From an uncultured Clostridia bacterium (GTDB lineage Bacteria > Bacillota > Clostridia > Oscillospirales > Acutalibacteraceae): DNA of 32,458 nucleotides. This document shows, piece after piece, positions 17,996 through 26,742 of this stretch; within the stretch, counting starts at the first letter, position 1; each line of letters begins with the position of its first letter. Below the pieces are notes generated by a model. It was not told the DNA's origin and did no database searches. It saw only the letters and a program-made list of their open reading frames with translations. The stretch lies in the NCBI GenBank assembly GCA_947631705.1, contig CANRMJ010000016.1, positions 1-32,458 of the forward strand, in the 5' to 3' direction. The position numbers were made by a program, and so were the translations under genes.

Positions 17996-20900
17996 ATGAG
18001 TAAAAAGAGTTTTAAGAAGATTTTATCTTTGCTGCTGTCGGCAATGCTTGTGCTTTCGAGCGCCTCAATAACAGCTTTTGCCGCGGAGCCTGCTGACCCG
18101 TCGGCAGTTGTTGCGGGACCTTTTTCGATTTCACGGTCAGACGGAAAAGAGCCGGACGCGTCGGATTTCAGTTATGAAAATAATTTACTGACAGTGCTGA
18201 CTTCAGATGAAATCGTAATCAGTAACACGAATCCCGAAACCGCAACCGCTTCTTATATAACAGTTGCGCAGGGTGTAAACGCAAATATCACGCTGGCGGG
18301 AATCAACATTGCGGCGTCTAATTCTCCCGCGGTAGATCTCACAAACGCGGGAGCGGTTACAATAAAACTAAAAGACACAAACACCGCGATAGGCGGCGTC
18401 GGATATGCCGGAATTAAAACCGCAAGCAAAGCCGAAAGTCCGCTTGTTATAACAAGCGCGGACGGCGACGGAAGTGAAAACGGAACTCTTATTGCAAGGA
18501 GTCTGGAATACACTGGTTCCAGCTTTTATGATGAAGGCGGCGGCGCCGGAATCGGCGGAAATTCAACGGAACGTAATTCAGGTGACCCTGACGCTGATGG
18601 AAAATATATCACTATTGCCGGAGGAACGATAATAGCCGAGGGCGGCAATGTCAGAAAGACGAAAGGCGGCGCCGGAATCGGCGGAGGTTACTCGGGGTTT
18701 GGTGAAAATATAACAATAACAGGCGGAAATGTAACGGCAACAGGAAAGTATTATAATGCCGGAATCGGTGGATGCCGTGCTAAAAACATTACAATCAGCG
18801 GCGGCACCGTTAAAGCCTACGGAGGCGACTATGCCGCGGGGATAGGTTCCGAAGGCTATGTTGAGAATATTACAATCAGCGGCGGCACTGTTTCGGCAGT
18901 CGGCGCTTTGGGAGGCGCCGCGATAGGCGGCGGTTCAAACGGGTATGCTCGGGACATCAATATAACAGGCGGAAATGTAACGGCTACAAAGCTTACTGAA
19001 CACGGCGCCGGAATCGGCGGCGGTGGATTCGCATCATCAGGTTGGAATTCATGTGAGGGTGAGGTATCAATTTCGGGAGACGCTAATGTTACGGTTTACA
19101 AAAGCGGAGAAGGCTCCGGAATCGGCGCCGGAGATGGATCGTCTTATGCCATTGTTAAGATAACGGACAACGCACAGGTAACCGTTAACTGCACAGGTGA
19201 GGCAACAGGTATCGGCGGCGAACGGCTTGCTACAGAGGTTAATGATTTAAATCAAGTTGAAATTACGGGTGGCAATGTAACTGTAAACGCGGCTGACGGA
19301 GACGCAATAGCGGGTACTGAAGGCTGGGTTCTGATTTCAGGAGAAAACACCGTTGTAAACGCGGTCAGTGAGAGAGGTTCAGGTATAAGCGCCCTACTCG
19401 GAAAAATCATTATAACAGGCGGAAATGTAACAGGTGTAACCAAAAACAATGTAAACAACAGAGTTGCGGGAATCGGCGGAGGTCAAAGCACTGTTTCAAT
19501 TTCGGGCGGTGTTGTAAACGCAATTAGCGAAGGTTTAAGAGACGGCACCGAAAACAGCAAATGGCAGGGCAGTTCGGGACTCGGCGAGCATGACTGCAAA
19601 ATAACAATTACGGGAGGCGCTGTTAATGTTGTGAGCAACAGCACAGGCATCTATCAGGACGAGGCGGGAGATGGAAAGCTGATTGTTCTCGGAGGAGTTT
19701 TAACCGTAACAGGCGCCGAAAGCGCGATAGGAACATATATGCCGGTGTACTTTGCGGCTGAACAGGACAAATACGGAAATAATCTTGACAGCGAGTTTGT
19801 TCATCTCACCTACGGAAACACGGAGCAAACCCCCTGCACAACCCCTGTTGAATGGAACGGAAATCCTCTTGACAACTGGAGCGCTTATAAATATATCAAA
19901 ATCCAGCCTGTTCAGGTGAATAATCTTTCCATACAACCGCACGACGATTTATTTATCAGCCATTTCTCCGAACTTGCTTTCACCGTAGACAGCGAAGTTG
20001 TTCTTCCTGAGGATTACACGGGAGAGCCTTTGGAATATGATCTCTCAAACTCCGTAATTTGGAGCGTCTCCGGGAACAACTATGGAGGTACGTTTATTGA
20101 GGACAGAATACTCACTCTGTTTAGATATGAAACAGCAGAGGAAATAACAGTTACCGCCTCTTTGTCAACGGGAATCTCCGACAGCGTTGTTGTAAAAACC
20201 GATTTTGACGCTCCGCAGGCAAAGATAACGGTTGGCGAACATTCATGGAATGAACTTCTGAGCGATATAACCTTCGGCACGTTCTTTAACAACCGCCAAC
20301 AGGCTGAAATAACAGCCACAGACTCAAAATCGGGCACCGATAAAATTTATTATTATATTTCGGATACGGCAATTCAACAGGCAGATTTGGAAAAAACAGT
20401 TGAGTGGACTGAATACACGGGCGGAATTGATTTAGAAACGGACGATGAATATATAGTTTATGTTAAAGTAACTGATAAAACAGGCAACACGGGTTATTAT
20501 TCCTCAGATGGAATTATTCTTGATTCCGTTTCGCCGGTTATATCTGTTATAGTAGACGGAAAAGAAAAATGTGAGCCGAAAACTGTTAAGGTTGAGGATA
20601 AATATTTGGATTCCGTAACAGTTGACGGGGAAGAAATCGAGCTTGCGGAAAACGGCACGTTTGTACTCCCCGGAAACGGCAGGCAGACGATTGTTGCCAC
20701 AGACAAGGCGGGCAACAGAACCTCCGCGGAGGTGGAGAGCGGGCACAAATGGAACAACCCCGTATTTGAATGGGCGGATGATAATTTAAGCGCAACGGCG
20801 TATTTCACCTGCGCTAATGATGAAAACCACACAGCAAGCGCGCAGGCAACTGTTACAAGCAAGGTTAAAAATCCTCCGTCGCGCACGGAAAACGGCATAA

Positions 20901-22012
20901 TGATTTACACGGCTTGTGTTACTCTTGATAATCAGACTTTCACCGAGGAAAAGGAAGTTATTATTCCCGCAACTGCAACGTATGTTACGGTTATTGCCTC
21001 AAGTCTCGGCTCTGTTACGCTGAACGGCGAGCCTATCGCGCTTGGCGGTGTCGAAACAAGGCAGGTTGAGTACGGCAAGAGTTACACGCTTTCCGCTTTC
21101 TCGTATGAAGGCGCGGAATTTGTGGGCTGGTCATACGAAGGCAAGCTGATTTCAACAGATTCCACTTACACAACAACAGCGTTTGCGGATGCAACATATT
21201 TGCCGATTTTTGATGAAACAGGTGATGAAAGCTTTCACGTTACGTTTGTTGATATGTACGGTAATGTTATCGCGATTTACGACAGCGTCGCCATTGAGCA
21301 GGAATCCTTCAATTTCCCCGATACTCCCGTATATTCCGGCATGAAATTTGCCGGATGGTCTGATACTCTTGAAGATGTTAAGGCTTATAAAACCTCCGGA
21401 ATAGTCTATGCATATTATGAGGTGGATGCAACGCAGAGTTATACGGTTAACGCTCCCGATTGCTATATTACAATAGGCGGGCATCAGTATGAGGATAGTG
21501 CGGAGGCTAAATATAACGATGTGGTAACGGTTACTCCAAAGAATGAAACCGCCGCGTTGTGGAAAATCAATAATGCCGTTGTCGGCTACGGAGATAAATA
21601 TGAATTCTGCTGCGGTTCGGATTTAACAATCAGCTATGATACGGAAGAAACCGATTCCGCTCCTGCGGTTGTTTCAATAAGCGAAACGAAAGGCGATGAT
21701 TTTAAAGTTAAGTTTCTTGCAACGCGTTTCGTGCCCGATGGGTACACGCTTGTTGAATCAGGGTTTATATACGGCAAGGATATGAACGAGAGCGACCTTG
21801 TTCTTGAAAATGTAGGAACGGTTCAGGGCAACGCGGATTCAACCGTTAAGCAGATTAAAAACAACAATAAGTCGCCTGAGGGGCAGTTTGCTCTCACCTA
21901 CGGTGTAACGGATATGAGCGCTCCCGCGTGTGCCCGTCCTTATATAATTTACACAGACGCAGCAGGCACGGCATATGCCGTTTACGGCACAATGCTTTCC
22001 GAAAAATATTGA
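17996..22012 (+). CDS. Large secreted beta-helix and Ig-like repeat protein
   Basis: 1338 residues with a Sec signal peptide (KKSFKKILSLLLSAMLVLSS, cleavage likely after TAFA). Residues about 35-150 resemble the carbohydrate-binding Cthe_2159-type start. About 150-600 is a Gly-rich right-handed beta-helix with around ten rungs in which ITI(S/T)GGxV(T/N)A strands alternate with AGIGGG turns. About 640-910 has Ig-like domains (DKTGNTGYYSSDG, TDKAGNRTSAEV). A HKWNNPVFEW...YFTC module is near 915-960. GWSYEGK and GWSDTLEDV mark Listeria-Bacteroides-type repeats at about 1030-1150. The C-terminal ~130 residues (GFIYGKDMNESDLV, AVYGTMLSEKY) look like a domain I have seen in other Clostridial surface proteins. 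No LPXTG, dockerin or C-terminal helix is present, so it is probably released or held by binding. It could be an adhesin or glycan-binding scaffold; no catalytic site was recognised. Confidence 0.85.
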   Translation: MSKKSFKKILSLLLSAMLVLSSASITAFAAEPADPSAVVAGPFSISRSDGKEPDASDFSYENNLLTVLTSDEIVISNTNPETATASYITVAQGVNANITLAGINIAASNSPAVDLTNAGAVTIKLKDTNTAIGGVGYAGIKTASKAESPLVITSADGDGSENGTLIARSLEYTGSSFYDEGGGAGIGGNSTERNSGDPDADGKYITIAGGTIIAEGGNVRKTKGGAGIGGGYSGFGENITITGGNVTATGKYYNAGIGGCRAKNITISGGTVKAYGGDYAAGIGSEGYVENITISGGTVSAVGALGGAAIGGGSNGYARDINITGGNVTATKLTEHGAGIGGGGFASSGWNSCEGEVSISGDANVTVYKSGEGSGIGAGDGSSYAIVKITDNAQVTVNCTGEATGIGGERLATEVNDLNQVEITGGNVTVNAADGDAIAGTEGWVLISGENTVVNAVSERGSGISALLGKIIITGGNVTGVTKNNVNNRVAGIGGGQSTVSISGGVVNAISEGLRDGTENSKWQGSSGLGEHDCKITITGGAVNVVSNSTGIYQDEAGDGKLIVLGGVLTVTGAESAIGTYMPVYFAAEQDKYGNNLDSEFVHLTYGNTEQTPCTTPVEWNGNPLDNWSAYKYIKIQPVQVNNLSIQPHDDLFISHFSELAFTVDSEVVLPEDYTGEPLEYDLSNSVIWSVSGNNYGGTFIEDRILTLFRYETAEEITVTASLSTGISDSVVVKTDFDAPQAKITVGEHSWNELLSDITFGTFFNNRQQAEITATDSKSGTDKIYYYISDTAIQQADLEKTVEWTEYTGGIDLETDDEYIVYVKVTDKTGNTGYYSSDGIILDSVSPVISVIVDGKEKCEPKTVKVEDKYLDSVTVDGEEIELAENGTFVLPGNGRQTIVATDKAGNRTSAEVESGHKWNNPVFEWADDNLSATAYFTCANDENHTASAQATVTSKVKNPPSRTENGIMIYTACVTLDNQTFTEEKEVIIPATATYVTVIASSLGSVTLNGEPIALGGVETRQVEYGKSYTLSAFSYEGAEFVGWSYEGKLISTDSTYTTTAFADATYLPIFDETGDESFHVTFVDMYGNVIAIYDSVAIEQESFNFPDTPVYSGMKFAGWSDTLEDVKAYKTSGIVYAYYEVDATQSYTVNAPDCYITIGGHQYEDSAEAKYNDVVTVTPKNETAALWKINNAVVGYGDKYEFCCGSDLTISYDTEETDSAPAVVSISETKGDDFKVKFLATRFVPDGYTLVESGFIYGKDMNESDLVLENVGTVQGNADSTVKQIKNNNKSPEGQFALTYGVTDMSAPACARPYIIYTDAAGTAYAVYGTMLSEKY

Positions 22013-22087
22013 AAGCAGAAAGGCGCCTCATCAGCATATATGGCTATAAGATTATGATGTTGTTTTCTTAAAGATGTAATTTGAAAG

Positions 22088-22124
22088 AAACGGCTGAAAG
22101 CATAACACGCTTTCAGCCGTTTTA
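22088..22124. terminator. Bidirectional intrinsic terminator
   Basis: AAACGGCTGAAAGC (22088-22101) and GCTTTCAGCCGTTT (22109-22122) form a perfect 14-base stem with a 7-base loop and T bases after it. It sits between the convergent secreted-protein and DUF4838 genes and probably ends both transcripts. Confidence 0.9.
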
Positions 22125-22145
22125 AATATTTGTGAAAGGAAATTT

Positions 22146-22199
22146 ATGAAAACAATTAACAAAAACATTTTTGCTATCCGCAGCGCGGGAATTGAATAG
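22146..22199 (+). other. Possible 17-residue reading frame or gene remnant
   Basis: ATG with GGAAA upstream, encoding MKTINKNIFAIRSAGIE then a stop. It follows the terminator, no promoter is evident, and nothing in the next 80 bases continues it. It may be a chance frame or the stub of a lost gene. I cannot assign a role, and the surrounding 22125-22283 shows nothing else. Confidence 0.15.
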
Positions 22200-22283
22200 G
22201 GGAGACTTAAAAGAGGATTCGGGTTGGTTTAATTTTAAAGCACGAATGAGATTCTTCGCAATGCCGCTTTCGAGCAGAGAAAG

Positions 22284-24287
22284 TTAACTGGAATGTTTTT
22301 TCTTTTTTGATTTAAAAATCAATCCGCCCGCCGCAATAACCCCGCAGGCCGCGACAACGCCGATCCCTATATAATAAGGAGTTCTTAAACCTTGTTTTTC
22401 AGCCTTTACCGTGCTTTTCAGGCTGCTTTGATTAAAGTTTTCAAGGCTGTCCCACTCGCAAACCATTGTGATTCCTTTTTTGCCGCAGATATAATTAACG
22501 GTGTCTAAAGCCGCTTGGCGTTCTTCATCACTAATCTTGGGCAGCAAAACGGTTGCATATGCAACAGATAATTCAATTTCCTCAAGACGGCTTAATACAA
22601 CCGAATCATCGGCTGCCGCCTCTTTGGCGCTGCTGATTATTTGATTGTATTTATCTATGTTATCGGGTGATAAATAGCCGTTGTAGTGATTCATCAATCC
22701 GTCGTACAAACCGAGCGGCTTATTTGAATTACAAAGCTCGGACGCGCATAAATTCATATATTCAATAACGCTTGGAGCCGCTTTTCCGTAGCAGGCGCAT
22801 AAATATTTTGAAACGCAATCAGCCACGTTCATATTACTGCCTTCCCACATTAAATGTGATAAAACATATGCGCGCAGGCACGCAAACTCGCCGCCCTTTT
22901 CTCTTGACGCTTGATGGAAAATTCCTATTATGTTATTATCCTCGTAAAATTTTTGGTTTTTTGCCTGAACAGCGAAGTTCGGAAACGGCATAAGAAGATG
23001 AGAGAAATTAACAACATAATCCCACACAACGATTTTGTCTGTGATTTTCGACCATTCCTCAACCTGTGTTTTGAATTCTTCGGAATTTGAGTTTGCTCCG
23101 TCATAATATGATGATGCCTGATCGCCGGGCATAGAGCAAAGCTTTATAACAACATTAGGCTCCGCTTTTATATTTTTCGGAGCTTTGAGCGTGTGAAGAT
23201 ATGCAAGTGAAGAAATATATTTGTCCGGGAAAGCCTGTGCAAGTTTATTTAGAAACGGGAGCAGAGTGCCCATACCTGTCCCTCCGGCGGCCTTGTCCGC
23301 CGCTTTGCATTTGCTGCATTCACAGCCGGCGAGGCTCGGATTATCGTTTCCGCTGAAATCCCAGTAAAGCTGATCGGGATTTTCCGCGATTTTTTCGGCA
23401 AGCGAGTTTTTAACTATTTCAAAAACATCGGGATTGCTCAGGCAGAGATACGCGTCACGGCCTTTATAGGTTGTAACACGCTTACCGTTTTTTTCCGAAA
23501 AATATTCGGGATGCTCGTTAAAGTAGTCATCGGGCGAAAGATACTGATAACAGTTGTGGCACCAGGTACCCCAGCCTTCATATTGCAGTTCTTCAATGTT
23601 AAGCCCTGTTTCGTCAGTTTCAACATCAATGCCGTTCAGGCGCAGCTTGGCTGCCCATTTATTCTGAGCCGTTTCATAGGAATAGACATCTCTCCATAAT
23701 GTGGAGGGCTTAGAAATCTCGTTTGTTTTATAAATCCATAAGTCTGAGCATTTCGGAATATAAGTTTCGTCAGGTGTTAAGAACACACAGCCCAAGGCGT
23801 TCTCAATAAACGCGTAAACGCCGTTTCTTGAACCCGATTCTGTTGCGCCGCAGATGAAAATGCCGTTTTCGTCCGCAACGGTGCGGTATCCGTCCGCAAT
23901 ATCACTGTCGTTTGGGCGCGCCGTGTTTAAGGCGGTGTCAATGCAGATATATTTATTTGATTTTTTATTTTCACTTTCTCGAATTACAGGCAGCTTTACC
24001 CCGGTCATTTCATCAATAACATCACTAAGAGTTTCGGCTGATTCTAAAAGAGAGTTATTGCAGCCGTTGGGCACAATAATTATATAATCACTTTTGCCGT
24101 TAACGATTAACGGGATTTTGTTTTCTCCGGGCTCGGAGATTTGAGCCGAGCTTATTTGATTAATATCGGGAAACGTAATTGATTCAACCGAAGGGCTTTT
24201 CTTTTCAGCGGCAAATGCAAACATATTGCCTGTTGCCGAAAGTGCCGCCGCAAGAACAACGGATAAAATTCTTTCTATATTTTTCAC
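22284..24287 (-). CDS. Membrane-anchored DUF4838 protein (putative glycoside-active)
   Basis: 667 residues with an N-terminal signal peptide (cleaved near FAFAAE), an N-terminal alpha/beta domain at about 55-150 like the non-catalytic domain before many glycosidases (VVPNGCNNSLLESAETLSDVI), then the DUF4838 core, including WGTWCHNCYQYLSPDDYF, YLCLSNPDVF, the Cys motif AGCECSKC and YISSLAYLHT. The C-terminus has one transmembrane helix and a KSKKKK tail, so the body faces outward. The start is GTG at 24287, with AGGAGG 7 bases upstream. DUF4838 is found in polysaccharide-use loci, but its reaction is not established to my knowledge. It is 34 bases downstream of the symporter and probably in one transcript with it. 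Confidence 0.85.
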   Translation of the reverse strand: MKNIERILSVVLAAALSATGNMFAFAAEKKSPSVESITFPDINQISSAQISEPGENKIPLIVNGKSDYIIIVPNGCNNSLLESAETLSDVIDEMTGVKLPVIRESENKKSNKYICIDTALNTARPNDSDIADGYRTVADENGIFICGATESGSRNGVYAFIENALGCVFLTPDETYIPKCSDLWIYKTNEISKPSTLWRDVYSYETAQNKWAAKLRLNGIDVETDETGLNIEELQYEGWGTWCHNCYQYLSPDDYFNEHPEYFSEKNGKRVTTYKGRDAYLCLSNPDVFEIVKNSLAEKIAENPDQLYWDFSGNDNPSLAGCECSKCKAADKAAGGTGMGTLLPFLNKLAQAFPDKYISSLAYLHTLKAPKNIKAEPNVVIKLCSMPGDQASSYYDGANSNSEEFKTQVEEWSKITDKIVVWDYVVNFSHLLMPFPNFAVQAKNQKFYEDNNIIGIFHQASREKGGEFACLRAYVLSHLMWEGSNMNVADCVSKYLCACYGKAAPSVIEYMNLCASELCNSNKPLGLYDGLMNHYNGYLSPDNIDKYNQIISSAKEAAADDSVVLSRLEEIELSVAYATVLLPKISDEERQAALDTVNYICGKKGITMVCEWDSLENFNQSSLKSTVKAEKQGLRTPYYIGIGVVAACGVIAAGGLIFKSKKKKHSS

Positions 24288-24321
24288 TGAAATTCCTCCT
24301 TATATTTATTAGTTGAGTAAA

Positions 24322-25455
24322 TCAGAATATTCCCAACGATTTTGTAAAAAGAACGGCGAGCATTGCGGGTGCTATATAACGAATCATAACACGATACAGT
24401 GTCTTTCGACCCATTTTGACTTTTGTTTTTTCAACCTCATCAATAACGGTCTTTGGTTTTATGATCCAACCCACAAGGATACAGGTGGCAATCGCCACAA
24501 TGGGCATCAGCAGATTGTTGCTTATGTAATCAAGAATATCCAAAAGCTGTGCCTGAGCGCCTGTTGGCAGAGTAACGTTGAAATAGAGAAGATTGTAGCC
24601 AAAGCACACAACAATACTTATAGCCGTAGAAATGAGAGTAACAATAACAACAGCTTTGTGGCGTGCCATACCTAATTTGTCCATAAAGCAGGAAACAACC
24701 GTCTCCATTATGGAAACACCGCTTGTCAGCGCAGCAAACAGAACCATCGCGAAGAAAAGCTGACCCATCGCGTCCATAATAACAGACATAAATTTTTGCA
24801 GCGTCATACCCTTGAAATCGGGAATAAGATAAATTCCAAGACCTTCAAAACCCGTTCTTGTGATTCCGCTTTCGTCCGTATGGCTGATTGTTATTGAGAA
24901 AACAGCTATAACTATAACAAGCACAAGCAATATAGGCATCAGTATTTTTGAAATGCGCTCTATGCCCTTATTTACGCCTCGGTAAACTATAAAAGCCACC
25001 GCAATAACAAAGATAAGAAGCATTATAACGGGCTCCGCTTTTTCGGAAATAAAAGAGGTGAAATACCCGTCGGCAGTTGTTTCGGCGCCGCTGAAGGTAA
25101 GATAAGTAAAAAGATATTTTACTACCCAGCCGCCTATAACGCAGTAATAAGGAAGTATTATCGCGGGTACAAGGCTTGCAATCACGCCGAGACCTCTCCA
25201 TTTTTTCCTAAGAACACCATAAGCGGTGAGGGGGCTTTGCTTTGTCTTACGGCCTATTGCCACCTCTGTAATGAGGAGTGTAAAGCCAAAGGTAAGGGCA
25301 AGAATTATGTATACAAAAAGGAATGTGCCTCCGCCGTCTCTTGCGGCAAGATACGGAAAACGCCATATGTTTCCCAAACCGACCGCACTGCCGGCTGCCG
25401 CCAGCACAAAGCCGATTGAGCCTGTAAATGAATTTCTGTTACCGCTTTTTTCCAT
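24322..25455 (-). CDS. Neurotransmitter:sodium symporter family protein with internal deletion
   Basis: SNF/NSS permease, normally 11-12 helices and about 440-500 residues, coupling sodium to amino-acid uptake. The N-terminus is classic: GFVLAAAGSAVGLGNIWRFPYLAA (helix 1), then AIGRKTKQSP and LPYYCVIGGWVVKYL. At residues 228-246 the sequence passes directly from DAMGQLFF (first half of helix 6) to AMVLFAALTSGVS (helix 8). The intervening family segment, MITYGSY and helix 7 with its extracellular loop, about 70 residues, is absent while the frame is kept. Total length is 377. Sodium-site and substrate residues lie in the lost part, so normal transport is doubtful. AAGGAG precedes the ATG at 25455, and a TTGAAT/TATAAT promoter lies just upstream. 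Substrate unknown. Confidence 0.85.
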   Translation of the reverse strand: MEKSGNRNSFTGSIGFVLAAAGSAVGLGNIWRFPYLAARDGGGTFLFVYIILALTFGFTLLITEVAIGRKTKQSPLTAYGVLRKKWRGLGVIASLVPAIILPYYCVIGGWVVKYLFTYLTFSGAETTADGYFTSFISEKAEPVIMLLIFVIAVAFIVYRGVNKGIERISKILMPILLVLVIVIAVFSITISHTDESGITRTGFEGLGIYLIPDFKGMTLQKFMSVIMDAMGQLFFAMVLFAALTSGVSIMETVVSCFMDKLGMARHKAVVIVTLISTAISIVVCFGYNLLYFNVTLPTGAQAQLLDILDYISNNLLMPIVAIATCILVGWIIKPKTVIDEVEKTKVKMGRKTLYRVMIRYIAPAMLAVLFTKSLGIF

Positions 25456-25501
25456 AAATTATCTCCTTTTTTGTAATAAAAAATGCCGGATTAATAAAAT
25501 A

Positions 25502-25530
25502 ATTATAACTTATGAACAAAAGCAATTCAA
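25502..25530 (-). promoter_or_regulatory. Promoter for symporter-DUF4838
   Basis: Minus strand: TTGAAT (25530-25525), 17 bases, TATAAT (25507-25502), about 40 bases of leader. It suggests these two genes can be transcribed apart from the three genes upstream. A TATCGTTTTTATGCA box (25538-25552, plus strand) lies just upstream of the -35. Confidence 0.65.
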
Positions 25531-25647
25531 TAAAAACTATCGTTTTTATGCAAAAAGTGTATACAATGAAAACAAAACATTTGAAATTTATTGCGGAATA
25601 AACTATTCAGCAAAAAAAAAACGGCTTATGTCTAAAGATTATGTTTG

Positions 25648-26664
25648 TTAAATAACCCCGCTTTCGGTAATTGTAAATTTTTGGTTATCACAATCAATTT
25701 CAGCGGCAGCACCGTAAGGCAGTATAAAAATCGGTGAGGTGTGCCCAAAATTCATATTTGCAACAATCGGCAAATTTTTAAGCCCGTATTTGTTGTTTAC
25801 AATTTCAAGTAAAGCGTTTTTGTGCTCAAAAAAGGGAACATCATTGCATAATTTACCGATAATCAATCCGTGGATTTTTTGAAGCGCGCCTATTTGACCG
25901 AGCCAATCAACAAAATCGGAAAGGTTTTTCGGTGTAAAGAATACCGTTATATCCTCAAGAAACAAAATCGAATCTTCAAAGTCACTGCTTGTAAGCCCCG
26001 GGAAATCTTTTAATCCCATATGTCCGCCAAAGAGCTTTCCCGTAGCTTTCCCTGTGCCCTGAATCCATAGAAAACCGTTGTCATTTTTATAAGTTTTGGC
26101 ATAGCTTTTGTCAAAATAGTTGTTTTCGTCACAGCTATATTGCGCTGACGGTGCTATTTCTCCTATAACGCTGCTGTCAAATAAAACCTTTTTAAACCAT
26201 TTCTTACTGTAAGGATGAAATTCGGGCGTTTCGGCAATTACGGGCAATAGATTGTGACCGTAAAAAGTAGAAAGCCCCGTCTTATAGCAAAACAAATGAA
26301 AATTCATAACATCGGAGTAGCCTATAAAAATTTTTGGATTTTGCTTTATAATGTCTGAATTTAAAAACGGCAGAACCTTTTCGCTGTCATTGCCCCCAAT
26401 ATTTGCAATAATAGCCTTTATGTTTTTATTTTCAAATGCCCACATCAGATCTTCGGCACGAGCCTGCGGGCTGTTTTGCAGATATTCTTCGCCTTTCTGA
26501 GAATTCGGAGCGGCTGCCACCTGCAAGCCCATATCTTCAAGACGTCTTTTTCCGATAGTGTATTTCCATAAAACATCGGGATTGCCTGAAATACCAAAGC
26601 AGGGGCTAACAGTGGCAATGATATCGCCTTCGTTCAGTTTTAGAGGTTTTGTCAGTTTAATCAT
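25648..26664 (-). CDS. Peptidase S66 family (LD-carboxypeptidase/MccF-like)
   Basis: 338 residues. S66 serine peptidases cleave LD-bonds of peptidoglycan tetrapeptides during cell-wall recycling (LdcA) or detoxify microcin C-type peptides (MccF). The expected triad is visible: Ser117 in IGYSDVMNF, Glu237 in LFLEDI and His308 in NFGHTSP. IGGNDSEKVLPFLN precedes the nucleophile. No signal peptide, so cytosolic. The size and the insert around 165-215 look closer to MccF-type members than to compact LdcA. AGGA lies about 11 bases before the ATG. It sits 78 bases after the GH123-type gene and probably shares its transcript; the 192-base gap that follows contains a new promoter. Confidence 0.85.
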   Translation of the reverse strand: MIKLTKPLKLNEGDIIATVSPCFGISGNPDVLWKYTIGKRRLEDMGLQVAAAPNSQKGEEYLQNSPQARAEDLMWAFENKNIKAIIANIGGNDSEKVLPFLNSDIIKQNPKIFIGYSDVMNFHLFCYKTGLSTFYGHNLLPVIAETPEFHPYSKKWFKKVLFDSSVIGEIAPSAQYSCDENNYFDKSYAKTYKNDNGFLWIQGTGKATGKLFGGHMGLKDFPGLTSSDFEDSILFLEDITVFFTPKNLSDFVDWLGQIGALQKIHGLIIGKLCNDVPFFEHKNALLEIVNNKYGLKNLPIVANMNFGHTSPIFILPYGAAAEIDCDNQKFTITESGVI

Positions 26665-26742
26665 TTATTCAATCTTCCTAATGATTTCGGTTTTATATCG
26701 TGTTCAATATGTTACTGCTTGTTAAATATTTTCAGACTGATT

